Shown piece after piece: positions 36,409 to 45,712 of a DNA stretch of 64,000 nt. The notes below the pieces were generated by a model. It had not been told where the DNA came from and searched no databases. It saw nothing but the letters and a program-made list of their open reading frames with translations. This stretch comes from Bacteroidaceae bacterium (GTDB taxonomy: Bacteria; Bacteroidota; Bacteroidia; Bacteroidales; Bacteroidaceae), in assembly GCA_024699495.1 (NCBI GenBank), contig JAILPK010000001.1, positions 18,817-82,816 of the forward strand, read 5' to 3'. The number at the start of each line of letters is the position of its first letter. Position 1 is the stretch's first letter. The position numbers and the translations under genes were made by a program.

Positions 36409-37929
36409 ATGGCAAAGAAAGCTATGCTGATGATCCTCGACGGATGGGGCATCGGTAACAAAGGAAAAGGTGACGTGATCTATCAGACGCCAACACCTTA
36501 CATGGACTATCTAAACACCACTTATCCCAACAGCCAACTGCAGGCCAGCGGCGAGAACGTCGGACTGCCCGACGGACAGATGGGCAACTCGGAAGTGGGA
36601 CATCTCAACATCGGAGCTGGACGAGTGGTTTATCAGGATCTTGTCAAAATCAACCGCGCCTGCAAGGACAACTCCATCCTTGAGAACCCCGAAATCCAAA
36701 GCGCATTCAACTACGCCGTGCGCGAAGGCAAAGCCGTTCACTTCATGGGCCTCACCTCCGACGGCGGCGTGCACTCCAGCCTCGAACATCTCTTCAAGCT
36801 GTGTGACATCGCCAAAGAATATAAGGTGCAAAATACTTTTGTTCACTGCTTCATGGACGGGCGTGACACCGACCCCAAAAGCGGGGTGGGCTTCATTCGC
36901 CAGTTGCAGGCCAAATGTGAGGAGACAGGTGCTATTATTGCCAGCATCATCGGCCGCTTTTATGCCATGGACCGCGACAAGCGTTGGGAACGCGTAAAAA
37001 TTGCGTACGACCTGCTCATCAGCGGTGAGGGCGTTCAGGCTAAGGATATGGTTGAGGCCATGGAACTCAGCTACGCCGACGGCGTCACCGACGAGTTCAT
37101 CAAACCCATCAACAACGCCAACATCGACGGCACCATCAAGGAGGGCGACGTCATCATCTTCTTCAACTACCGCAACGACCGCGCCAAGGAGCTCACCATA
37201 GTCCTCACTCAGCAGGATATGCCCGAGCAGGGAATGAAGACTATCCCCGGCCTGCAGTACTATTGCATGACCCCCTACGACGCATCGTTCAAGGGCGTGC
37301 ACATCCTCTTCCCCAAGGAGAACGTGGAGAACACCCTCGGCGAGTACATCAGCAATCAGGGACTCAAGCAGCTCCACACAGCCGAGACCGAGAAGTACGC
37401 ACACGTCACCTTCTTCTTCAACGGCGGACGCGAGCAGCCCTACGAGGGCGAAGACCGCATCCTCGTGGCCAGTCCGAAGGTAGCCACCTACGACCTCAAG
37501 CCCGAGATGTCAGCCTACGAGGTCAAGGACAAGCTCGTCGCAGCCATCAAGGAGGACAAGTACGACTTCATCGTCATCAACTTCGCCAACGGCGACATGG
37601 TGGGCCACACCGGAGTCTATGAGGCCATCGAGAAAGCCGTCGTGGCCGTTGACGCCTGCGTCAAGGAAGTAGTGGAGACCGCCAAAGCCATGGGCGACTA
37701 CGAAGTGATTATCATAGCTGACCACGGCAACGCAGACAATGCCATTAATCCTGACGGCACGCCCAACACAGCCCACAGCCTGAATCCCGTTCCTTTCATA
37801 TATATTACTGAGAACAAGCAGGCTGCAGTGGAGAATGGTATCCTTGCCGACGTAGCTCCTTCTATCCTCCATATTATGGGGCTGGAGCAACCCAAGGATA
37901 TGACTGGCCATAATCTTATCAAGGACTGA
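36409..37929 (+). CDS. gpmI: 2,3-bisphosphoglycerate-independent phosphoglycerate mutase
   Basis: Glycolytic enzyme interconverting 3- and 2-phosphoglycerate; alkaline-phosphatase fold with two Mn2+ ions. The 506-aa protein has LMILDGWG near the N-terminus, the phospho-serine S61 in [39 protein letters not shown] and the C-terminal metal site DHGNAD. The gene is strongly GC-biased at third positions, consistent with high expression. It is monocistronic, with its own promoter and terminator. Confidence 0.97.
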   Translation: MAKKAMLMILDGWGIGNKGKGDVIYQTPTPYMDYLNTTYPNSQLQASGENVGLPDGQMGNSEVGHLNIGAGRVVYQDLVKINRACKDNSILENPEIQSAFNYAVREGKAVHFMGLTSDGGVHSSLEHLFKLCDIAKEYKVQNTFVHCFMDGRDTDPKSGVGFIRQLQAKCEETGAIIASIIGRFYAMDRDKRWERVKIAYDLLISGEGVQAKDMVEAMELSYADGVTDEFIKPINNANIDGTIKEGDVIIFFNYRNDRAKELTIVLTQQDMPEQGMKTIPGLQYYCMTPYDASFKGVHILFPKENVENTLGEYISNQGLKQLHTAETEKYAHVTFFFNGGREQPYEGEDRILVASPKVATYDLKPEMSAYEVKDKLVAAIKEDKYDFIVINFANGDMVGHTGVYEAIEKAVVAVDACVKEVVETAKAMGDYEVIIIADHGNADNAINPDGTPNTAHSLNPVPFIYITENKQAAVENGILADVAPSILHIMGLEQPKDMTGHNLIKD

Positions 37930-37950
37930 TACAAATCATTATATAATTAT

Positions 37951-37984
37951 GAAACAAGGGGGTGAGTACATCCCCTTGTTTCGT
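37951..37984. terminator. Hairpin terminator between convergent gpmI and uvrA
   Basis: GAAACAAGGGG and CCCCTTGTTTC form an 11-bp perfect stem around a 10-base loop, followed by GTTT on the plus strand. On the minus strand the 3' flank is ATAATTATATAA, with no T-run. It sits 22 bp after gpmI and 84 bp from the uvrA stop and may serve both directions. Confidence 0.8.
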
Positions 37985-38067
37985 TTATATCAGTCAGCAG
38001 ACTGCCGCTAAAAATCTGATTGCCTGATGTTGAAGAAGGCAGCGCCAAGAATTAGAATCCGAAATGG

Positions 38068-41000
38068 TTAGCTGCTTTTGGAATCTGTGGATAGAACTTC
38101 ACGAAGAAATTGTGAAGTGAAGCCTTTGCCAGAAGCTGCTATCTGTTCTGGGGTGCCAACAGCTACTACATTTCCCCCCTCGCGCCCGCCTTCTGGTCCC
38201 ATATCCACGATATAGTCTGCACTCTTGATGACATCGAGGTTGTGTTCGATGACGATTACAGTGTTGCCTCGGTCAACAAGTCGCTGCAAGACGAGGAGCA
38301 GAGCGCGAATATCTTCAAAATGTAGGCCCGTGGTTGGTTCGTCCAGAATGTATAAAGTCCGCCCTGTATCACGGCGGGCTAGTTCTGTCGCTAATTTGAC
38401 ACGTTGACTTTCGCCACCGCTCAATGTGGTGCTGCTCTGTCCAAGTTTAAGGTATCCGAGTCCGACTTCCTGCAGGGTTTTTATTTTCTGCAGTATGTTT
38501 GGTTGGTTTTCAAAGAATTCGACAGCCTGATTTATAGTCATATCCAACACGTCGGCTATGCTTTTGCCGCGGAAACGCACCTCAAGTGTTTCTCGGTTAT
38601 ACCTGCGTCCGCGACATTCCTCACAGGGGACTGTGACGTCTGGCAGGAAGTTCATCTCGATAGACTTGTATCCATTTCCTGCACATGCCTCACAGCGTCC
38701 TCCCTTTACATTGAATGAGAAACGTCCCGGCTTATAACCGCGAATGCGGGCCTCTGGCAAACTGACGAAGAGACTCCGGATATCGTTGAAAACGCCAGTA
38801 TAAGTTGCAGGATTGCTACGGGGCGTGCGCCCAATAGGGCTCTGGTCAACATCCACAATTTTGTCGATTTGTTCAATCCCCTTGATCGCTTTATATGGCA
38901 GAGGGTCCCGTAAAGAGTGGTAGAAGTGTTGAGATAAGATTGGTTGCAGGGTGTCGTTGACAAGGGTCGATTTTCCAGATCCGCTGACGCCAGTGACGCA
39001 TATCAGTATTCCAAGGGGAAAGTCCACTGTCACATCTTTCAGGTTGTTGCCTGTGCATCCGCTTATACGCAAAGCCCCTTGGTTCGCGCTCCGGCGAGTT
39101 GCAGGTATCTCGATGCTGCGTTCATGAGTCAGATAGCTAAGAGTCAATGATTTTTCATTATGGCGCATTTCCTCTGACTGGACATCCCGTTTGCTTTTTT
39201 CTTCATGGGGGAGGGTTGTGGTATCCGTTTTTTTTGTCGGGATGGGAAAGGTCGGTTTTCCCTGATACATCACTTCGCCGCCGAAACGACCAGCAGCCGG
39301 CCCGATATCTATAAGCCAGTCGGCGGCATGCATGATGTCCTCGTCATGTTCAACTACAATAACTGTGTTCCCCGTGTTGCGCAGAGCTTTGAGGGAGTTG
39401 ATGAGACGGCGGTTGTCCCGTTGGTGCAGGCCGATGCTTGGCTCATCGAGGATATATAGTACGTTTACCAGTTTTGATCCTATCTGCGTGGCGAGGCGGA
39501 TGCGTTGGCTTTCTCCACCTGACAGACTCATGCTGGAACGGGATAGACTGAGATATGTTAGCCCTACATCACACAAGAACTGTAGGCGCTCACTTATCTC
39601 CTTAAGAATTTCGGGAGCTATCTGTCGCTGGCGTGCAGACAGTCTTACAGCCGTTTCGTTGATATCAGGATGGGCAATGATGTCCCCTTTCTCTGTGCTC
39701 TTATCTGAGCTAACGCCTACAGGCGTATCAATTTCTTCTTTAAGTTTATTGACCCACTGAGAGAGTTCGCTTATGTCCATGTCGGACAGCTCTGCAATAT
39801 TGTGTCCGCCGATGCGGTAGTGAGTGGCTTCTCGGTTGAGACGGGACCCGCCGCATTCCGGGCAGGTCGCCGTGCGACTAAACTGTGCAGCCCATTTCTG
39901 CGCTGTTGCGCTGCTGTCGCCGTCTTGTATTGCCTCGATATATTTTGCGAGTCCGTCGTATGTGACATAATAATCATTTGTAGTGTGCGCTACAGATGCT
40001 GGTATTCGCAGGCGGTCTGCCGACCCATAGATAATCTGTTCCACGGCTTCGTCTGGCACATCGGATAGGGGCGTGCGCATATCGCATCCAAATTCATTGA
40101 GGATAGTTTCCAACTGCCAAAAAATCATGCTCTGTTTGGCTTTGCCTATCGGAGCTATGCCACCGTCATGAACACTTAGTTTCCGGTCCGGAATGACCTT
40201 GTCCACGTCAATAAGGTTTACATATCCGAGACCTTTGCACTGGGGACACCATCCCTGTGGCGAATTGAATGAGAAGTTGTGGGGCGCGGGGTCGGCATAA
40301 CTCATCCCTGTTGTCGGACACATAAGTCTGCGCGAATAGTGACGGATGGTTTCAGTCTCGGCATCAAGCACCAACATCATACCATCACCCAGTTTCATCG
40401 CAGTGGCTACAGACAAGGTGAGGCGCTTGGGAACTGTTGAAATGCTGGTGCTGGACTCGCGGTTCTCTACTTTTATTCTGTCCACTACCACCTCAATGGT
40501 GTGATTTTTGTAGCGATCTAACTTCATGCCTTGAACCAATTCCTGCATCTCGCCATCTATTCGCACCCACATATATCCACGTCGTCTTGTCTGTTCCAAC
40601 AATTCGCGATAGTGGCCCTTGCGGTTGCGCACAAGCGGCGCTAACAGTTGAATCCGATGCCCAGCATAGTCGGTTTGTATGCGCTCTACTATCTGTTCCT
40701 CAGTATATTTGACCATCTTTTCGCCAGTTTGCCACGAATAGGCTTCTCCTGCACGTGCAAAAAGGAGGCGAAGGAAGTCATATACCTCAGTGGTTGTTCC
40801 TACTGTAGAGCGAGGATTTTTGTTGGTGGTCTTCTGCTCGATACTGATTACAGGCGAAAGTCCAGAAATTTTGTCCACATCAGGGCGTTCCAGACCGCCG
40901 AGGAAATTGCGGGCATAGGCCGAGAATGTCTCGATATAGCGACGTTGACCTTCAGCATAAATTGTGTCAAAGGCCAAACTGCTCTTTCCGCTTCCGCTCA

Positions 41001-41148
41001 GACCGGTGATGACGGTAAGGGAGTTGCGCGGAATCTGCACGTCAATATTCTTCAGGTTATTGACGCGAGCTCCAATTACATTGATGAAATCTTTATCAGG
41101 GTGTTCCAGTTCCACTGGTCGTATCCTCCTTGATACCGGTAAGGACAT
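38068..41148 (-). CDS. uvrA: Excinuclease ABC subunit UvrA
   Basis: Damage-recognition ATPase of nucleotide excision repair. Two ABC modules are visible: Walker A GLSGSGKSS and GVSGSGKST, and signatures LSGGESQRIRLATQIGS and LSGGESQRVKLATELA. The second zinc site is complete (CEACAGNG and CEECRGR). The first has C277-PTT280 instead of CxxC, with CPQC downstream, so one ligand is missing. At 1026 aa it exceeds the usual 940 or so, mainly through an insert of about 35 hydrophilic residues near 650-690. The ATG at 41148 overlaps the upstream gene by 53 bp. A GTG at 41115 preceded by AAGGAGG is a credible alternative start. Confidence 0.95.
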   Translation of the reverse strand: MSLPVSRRIRPVELEHPDKDFINVIGARVNNLKNIDVQIPRNSLTVITGLSGSGKSSLAFDTIYAEGQRRYIETFSAYARNFLGGLERPDVDKISGLSPVISIEQKTTNKNPRSTVGTTTEVYDFLRLLFARAGEAYSWQTGEKMVKYTEEQIVERIQTDYAGHRIQLLAPLVRNRKGHYRELLEQTRRRGYMWVRIDGEMQELVQGMKLDRYKNHTIEVVVDRIKVENRESSTSISTVPKRLTLSVATAMKLGDGMMLVLDAETETIRHYSRRLMCPTTGMSYADPAPHNFSFNSPQGWCPQCKGLGYVNLIDVDKVIPDRKLSVHDGGIAPIGKAKQSMIFWQLETILNEFGCDMRTPLSDVPDEAVEQIIYGSADRLRIPASVAHTTNDYYVTYDGLAKYIEAIQDGDSSATAQKWAAQFSRTATCPECGGSRLNREATHYRIGGHNIAELSDMDISELSQWVNKLKEEIDTPVGVSSDKSTEKGDIIAHPDINETAVRLSARQRQIAPEILKEISERLQFLCDVGLTYLSLSRSSMSLSGGESQRIRLATQIGSKLVNVLYILDEPSIGLHQRDNRRLINSLKALRNTGNTVIVVEHDEDIMHAADWLIDIGPAAGRFGGEVMYQGKPTFPIPTKKTDTTTLPHEEKSKRDVQSEEMRHNEKSLTLSYLTHERSIEIPATRRSANQGALRISGCTGNNLKDVTVDFPLGILICVTGVSGSGKSTLVNDTLQPILSQHFYHSLRDPLPYKAIKGIEQIDKIVDVDQSPIGRTPRSNPATYTGVFNDIRSLFVSLPEARIRGYKPGRFSFNVKGGRCEACAGNGYKSIEMNFLPDVTVPCEECRGRRYNRETLEVRFRGKSIADVLDMTINQAVEFFENQPNILQKIKTLQEVGLGYLKLGQSSTTLSGGESQRVKLATELARRDTGRTLYILDEPTTGLHFEDIRALLLVLQRLVDRGNTVIVIEHNLDVIKSADYIVDMGPEGGREGGNVVAVGTPEQIAASGKGFTSQFLREVLSTDSKSS

Positions 41149-41809
41149 TTACGTCCTTGCGAATATTATATACATGGCCGTCTGCACCGCGTGCAGAGAC
41201 ATTCACAAAATAGACTCCGTCCTTTACGCGTTTGCCTTTGTACGTGCCATCCCAGCCACCGTTGATATCTGTCCATTCATAAAGTTTGTGTCCCCAACGG
41301 TTGAATATTATTGCGCGGAACTCTACAATGCTCTGATGGTTGGACTTTGCCTTGTATATGTCATTGTGCGCATCTCCGTTAGGTGAGAAGGCATTTGGCA
41401 TCTCTAATTTACTCTCAGGAATGACTACAGAAAAGCCGGTGTCTTCTTCTTTGGTGTCATAGGTGATTTGGTTCCCGTCTTTGGAGAAAGTAGCCATAAG
41501 TCTCACTATGAATGAACCGCTTCGGGTGAAAGTGTATTCCAAGTTCTCCTCGAATCTGTGCACGAGCACGTCGGTGGTGTCTTCTGCAGCATATATTTTC
41601 CATTCGTAGCGGGCATCCCATCCGTCTATGTCAGACGGGTTTGCAGCAAACGAGGCCTGAATAGGCGCTGAGACACCTGCAGATGCATCATCGGTCTCTT
41701 CTCCGTTTCCCAAAACGTAGGTTGCCGTTGGGGCGCAGGTCTGGGCATAGGTGAAAAGAGGGAATAGGAGAAGGAAAAATAGCATACCCCATCTGCTGTC
41801 TGTTTTCAT
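41096..41809 (-). CDS. T9SS type B sorting domain (gliding-motility C-terminal domain) protein
   Basis: An exported 237-aa protein. The chosen ATG at 41809 starts a clean signal peptide (MKTDSRWGMLFFLLLFPLFT, then YAQ). An upstream in-frame ATG at 41869 would add 20 residues before it. The middle (about residues 40-120) looks like a PKD/Ig-like domain (YEWKIYAAEDTTD). The C-terminal 85 residues match the CHU_C / TIGR04131 type: MPNAFSPNGDAHNDIY, FRAIIFNRWGHKLYEW, NGGWDGTYKGKRVKDGVYF. It is therefore a likely substrate of the type IX secretion system. Its own function is unknown. It lies between pfkA and uvrA. Confidence 0.85.
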   Translation of the reverse strand: MKTDSRWGMLFFLLLFPLFTYAQTCAPTATYVLGNGEETDDASAGVSAPIQASFAANPSDIDGWDARYEWKIYAAEDTTDVLVHRFEENLEYTFTRSGSFIVRLMATFSKDGNQITYDTKEEDTGFSVVIPESKLEMPNAFSPNGDAHNDIYKAKSNHQSIVEFRAIIFNRWGHKLYEWTDINGGWDGTYKGKRVKDGVYFVNVSARGADGHVYNIRKDVNVLTGIKEDTTSGTGTP

Positions 41810-41899
41810 GGATATGAAATTCCGACGGCATATTGAAGTTCTGTAACGTGCTTTTTTAATGTTACTCATAATGATTCTATAATGTTGTTGTGCAAGGCC

Positions 41900-42877
41900 T
41901 TACCTACTCAACACTTCCAACGCGGTGATTAGTTCGCGCTTAAGGGGCTTGTCACTTTTTACGGCATTGGAGAATGGAACATATACGACCTCATCGTTCT
42001 TAATGCCTATCATCACGTTGCGCTGGCCGTCCAGAATGGCGTCTATAGCTCCAACACCGAGGCGTGAAGCTAAAATGCGGTCGCCAGCCGACGGAGAGCC
42101 GCCGCGTTGAAGATGACCGAGGATTGATACGCGGACATCATATTCAGGATATTCGTTACGCATGCGTTCTGCGTAATACATAGCACCGCATTTAGGACTT
42201 TCCGACACAATGACGATGCTGCTGGATTTGGATTTCCTTATACCTCTTCCGATGAAGTTGGCCAGTTGGTCAACAGCGGTGTTGTCCTCGGGGATAATGG
42301 CTGCCTCGGCACCTGCTGCGATAGCAGAATTCTGTGCCAGGAATCCGGCGTCTCTGCCCATAACTTCCACGAAAAATATGCGTTGGTGCGAGGTGGCTGT
42401 GTCACGGATCTTATCCACACATTCCATGATGGTGTTAAGTGTGGTGTCATAACCTATCGTGAGGTCTGTGCCGTTGAGGTCGTTATCTATGGTCCCGGGC
42501 AGTCCGATGCATGGCACATCATATTCCTGTGCGAAGAGCCGTGCGCCGGTGAGGGAGCCGTTGCCTCCGATTATGATCAGTGCATCTATGCCGGCTGCTT
42601 TCATGTTCTTGTAGGCTTTGGCACGTCCTTCCTCTGTCATGAATTCCTTGCTCCGGGCTGTTTTCAAGATGGTTCCACCGCGGCTGATGATGTTGCTGAC
42701 ACTCTCTGTGGTGAATTCCTTAATCTCGTTGTTGATAAGACCTTCATAACCTCTGTAAATAGCCTTGACTTTGAAGTCGTTGGCTATAGCAGCGCGGGTC
42801 ACGGCCCGAATGGCAGCATTCATGCCCGGTGCATCTCCTCCAGAGGTGAGTATTCCAATGCAGTTTATCTTATTCAT
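41900..42877 (-). CDS. pfkA: ATP-dependent 6-phosphofructokinase
   Basis: Commits fructose-6-phosphate to glycolysis. The 325-aa protein starts [21 protein letters not shown], has [11 protein letters not shown] (Gly-type, which indicates ATP rather than pyrophosphate as donor), [14 protein letters not shown] with the catalytic Asp, and [23 protein letters not shown] is near the C-terminus. The ATG at 42877 overlaps the alaS stop (ATGA). Confidence 0.96.
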   Translation of the reverse strand: MNKINCIGILTSGGDAPGMNAAIRAVTRAAIANDFKVKAIYRGYEGLINNEIKEFTTESVSNIISRGGTILKTARSKEFMTEEGRAKAYKNMKAAGIDALIIIGGNGSLTGARLFAQEYDVPCIGLPGTIDNDLNGTDLTIGYDTTLNTIMECVDKIRDTATSHQRIFFVEVMGRDAGFLAQNSAIAAGAEAAIIPEDNTAVDQLANFIGRGIRKSKSSSIVIVSESPKCGAMYYAERMRNEYPEYDVRVSILGHLQRGGSPSAGDRILASRLGVGAIDAILDGQRNVMIGIKNDEVVYVPFSNAVKSDKPLKRELITALEVLSR

Positions 42878-45558
42878 GCTTGTGTGGTGTTTAAAGCCAG
42901 TTCGACGAATTTATCCAGGGCAGCACTCAGTCCGTCAGCATTTCGGCCTCCGGCAGTGGCGAAATGAGGCTGTCCTCCTCCTCCGCCCTGAATGAGCTTA
43001 GCTGCGTCGCGAATCACCTTGCCCACATTCACGCCATTATCCTTAACTAAGTTGTCTGATGCGCCGCATGTGAGCAATGGCTTGTCTTGATTCATACTTC
43101 CGATGGCGATAAGTGCGTCAGGCACTTCGGCCCGAATCTGGAAAACTATGTCCTTCACCGTCTCCGGGGGGAGAAGTAACAAACCTTTTATTATTGTTAT
43201 ATCGCCTTTGTGTTCGGCCTTTTCTATCAAAACTTTCTTGGCCAGTTGCCCTTTTTCATGTATAAAGCCCTCTACTTGCTGCTTCATCTCTGCGTTTTCC
43301 ATTATTATGCGTTCGATGTTGGCACGCACGTCAGGTTGACCGTTGAACATATTCCGGATAGCCATTACGGTGTCTTCCATGGCATAGAGCATTTCCTCAA
43401 CCTTTGTACCAGTGATGGCCTCGATGCGTCGGATGCCTGCAGCAACACTGCTCTCGGAGATGATTTTGAACATCCCAATCTGACCTGTTGCCTTGACGTG
43501 GCATCCACCACAGAACTCTACGCTTTTCCCAAACTGAACTACGCGCACGTGGTCGCCGTATTTTTCGCCGAAGAGAGCGATGGCGCCCAATTCCTTAGCC
43601 TTTTCGATAGGAACATTGCGATGGTCTGTCAGAGATATATTCTCACGTATGCGTCCGTTCACGATGCGCTCCACCTCACGCAGTTCTTCAGGTGTAACCT
43701 TCTGGAAATGACTGAAGTCGAAACGCAGTCCGTCTGGTGAAACCAAAGAGCCCTTCTGTTCCACATGTGTGCCAAGCACTTCACGCAGAGCTTGGTCAAG
43801 GAGGTGGGTAGCGCTATGGTTGGCTTCTGAAGCATGGCGCTTGTCAGTATCAACACATGCCATAAACTCTGCGTCGAGGCATGCAGGCAGTTGCTTTGCA
43901 ATATGCACAGTAAGACCGTTCTCGCTCTTGGTATCTATAATCTCAATGGTGTCGTTCTCGCTTACTAATACGCCTTGGTCGCCTACTTGTCCGCCCATCT
44001 CAGCATAGAATGGAGTCTTGTCCAGGACAATTTGATATGAGGTCTGCTTTTTCTGTGTGATACGACGGTATCTAAGAATGTGGCAGGCGGTTTCTGTATA
44101 GTCCCAACCTACGAATATGCTATCTCCGTGTTGGGCTTCATTTTCGTTAGCTTTCTCACCCTCTTGGACATGGCTTACAGTAACCCAATCGTCTGTTTCA
44201 ACCTTTGCTGCGTTCCTGGCGCGGTCTTTCTGCTTCTTCATTTCTGTGGTGAAGCCATCCTCGTCAACACCTAATCCGTTCTCGCGACAGATGAGCTGAG
44301 TGAGGTCGAGGGGAAATCCATAGGTGTCGAAAAGCGTGAATGCTTCCACACCGCCAATCTCTTTCTTTTCAGCAGCCTTGGTTTCTGCCATCACCTTGTC
44401 GAGCAGGCGGATGCCAGTCTCCAGTGTGCGCAGGAAGGATTCTTCTTCCTCTTTCATCACTTTAGAAATAAGCTCTTGTTGAGCTACGAGTTCTGGGTAT
44501 GATGCCCCCATCTCTGCGGTGAGGGTAGGCAGCAGACGATAGATGAATGCCTGTTTCTGGCCTAAGAAGGTATAAGCATAGCGGACAGCGCGACGCAAAA
44601 TGCGTCGAATCACGTATCCTGCTTTGGCATTTCCTGGCAACTGGCCATCAGCAATAGAGAAAGCTACGGCGCGGATATGGTCGGAAATAACGCGCATAGC
44701 CACATCTATATCTTCTCCCTTAGCTTCACCGGATTCATATTTCAGGCCGGTCAGTTCTTCTATTTTTTTGATTATCGGTTGGAATACATCTGTGTCGTAG
44801 TTACTGTGTTTACCTTGCAGAGCACGTACTAACCGCTCGAAGCCCATTCCAGTGTCTATCACGTTCATTCCGAGAGGAACTAATGAACTGTCGGCTTTGC
44901 GCTCAAACTGCATAAACACGATGTTCCAAATCTCAATAACCTGTGGGTCGTCTTTATTCACTAAATCACGGCCAGGCACTTTGGCTTTTTCTTCAGGTGT
45001 TCGGCTGTCCAGATGAATCTCTGAGCAGGGACCACACGGACCGGTGTCGCCCATTTCCCAAAAGTTGTCATGCTTGTTGCCGTTGATTATGTGGTCGGCA
45101 GGGACGTGCTTGCCCCAATATCTGGCAGCCTCGTCATCGCGTGCAATCCCCTCTTCAGGAGAACCCTCGAAGACGGTGACATATAGGTCATTTGGGTTTA
45201 ATCCCAACACATCTACGAGATATTCCCATGCCATGTCTATGGCGCCCTCTTTGAAGTAGTCACCGAAAGACCAGTTGCCGAGCATCTCAAACATAGTATG
45301 GTGATAGGTGTCGTGCCCGACTTCCTCCAGATCGTTGTGCTTGCCGCTAACGCGAAGGCATTTCTGAGAGTCGGCGCGGCGGCGTGGCTCCGGGTCTTTA
45401 GTTCCGAGTATAATATCCTTCCACTGGTTCATACCAGCGTTGGTGAACATCAGGGTAGGATCGTCTTTAACCACCATCGGAGCCGATGGTACGATAGCGT
45501 GTCCTTTGGATTCAAAGTACTTCTTGAATGAATCGCGGATTTCGTTTGCAGTCATCAT
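42874..45558 (-). CDS. alaS: Alanyl-tRNA synthetase
   Basis: Charges tRNA-Ala. I chose the start at 45558 ([20 protein letters not shown]), giving 894 aa. An in-frame ATG at 45621 lies upstream of the predicted transcription start near 45592 and adds an unconserved tail. Class II core motifs include [20 protein letters not shown] and [13 protein letters not shown]. The editing domain has [13 protein letters not shown] and [13 protein letters not shown] metal ligands. The C-terminal oligomerisation domain ends [14 protein letters not shown]. First gene of alaS-pfkA-(T9SS cargo)-uvrA. Confidence 0.96.
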   Translation of the reverse strand: MMTANEIRDSFKKYFESKGHAIVPSAPMVVKDDPTLMFTNAGMNQWKDIILGTKDPEPRRRADSQKCLRVSGKHNDLEEVGHDTYHHTMFEMLGNWSFGDYFKEGAIDMAWEYLVDVLGLNPNDLYVTVFEGSPEEGIARDDEAARYWGKHVPADHIINGNKHDNFWEMGDTGPCGPCSEIHLDSRTPEEKAKVPGRDLVNKDDPQVIEIWNIVFMQFERKADSSLVPLGMNVIDTGMGFERLVRALQGKHSNYDTDVFQPIIKKIEELTGLKYESGEAKGEDIDVAMRVISDHIRAVAFSIADGQLPGNAKAGYVIRRILRRAVRYAYTFLGQKQAFIYRLLPTLTAEMGASYPELVAQQELISKVMKEEEESFLRTLETGIRLLDKVMAETKAAEKKEIGGVEAFTLFDTYGFPLDLTQLICRENGLGVDEDGFTTEMKKQKDRARNAAKVETDDWVTVSHVQEGEKANENEAQHGDSIFVGWDYTETACHILRYRRITQKKQTSYQIVLDKTPFYAEMGGQVGDQGVLVSENDTIEIIDTKSENGLTVHIAKQLPACLDAEFMACVDTDKRHASEANHSATHLLDQALREVLGTHVEQKGSLVSPDGLRFDFSHFQKVTPEELREVERIVNGRIRENISLTDHRNVPIEKAKELGAIALFGEKYGDHVRVVQFGKSVEFCGGCHVKATGQIGMFKIISESSVAAGIRRIEAITGTKVEEMLYAMEDTVMAIRNMFNGQPDVRANIERIIMENAEMKQQVEGFIHEKGQLAKKVLIEKAEHKGDITIIKGLLLLPPETVKDIVFQIRAEVPDALIAIGSMNQDKPLLTCGASDNLVKDNGVNVGKVIRDAAKLIQGGGGGQPHFATAGGRNADGLSAALDKFVELALNTTQA

Positions 45559-45598
45559 GTGTTTTATGTTATTGCCGTTATTTTTCATATTTTGGGCG

Positions 45599-45606
45599 CA
45601 AAGGTA
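45599..45606 (-). promoter_or_regulatory. -7 element for alaS-pfkA
   Basis: TACCTTTG on the minus strand followed by CGCCC, the strongest local form of this box. There is no -33 TTTG at the right distance. It fixes the alaS start downstream of about 45592. Confidence 0.55.
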
Positions 45607-45712
45607 CAAAAAAACTTTCAAAAGCTGTTCAAATCCCTCTTTTCTTTAAACTTTTACACATAATTTATATATATGGCAATAAACTGTTTTTTTTTGCGTT
45701 CTTATTAAAGAA

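Noticed and set aside
36511-37404. 297-codon frame antisense to gpmI, and other open frames there
   Set aside because: Caused by GC-rich third positions in gpmI; the compositions are low-complexity (V, L, A, G, D) without motifs.
45559-45621. Longer alaS start at 45621
   Set aside because: It lies upstream of the predicted transcription start and adds 21 residues absent from the conserved AlaS N-terminus.
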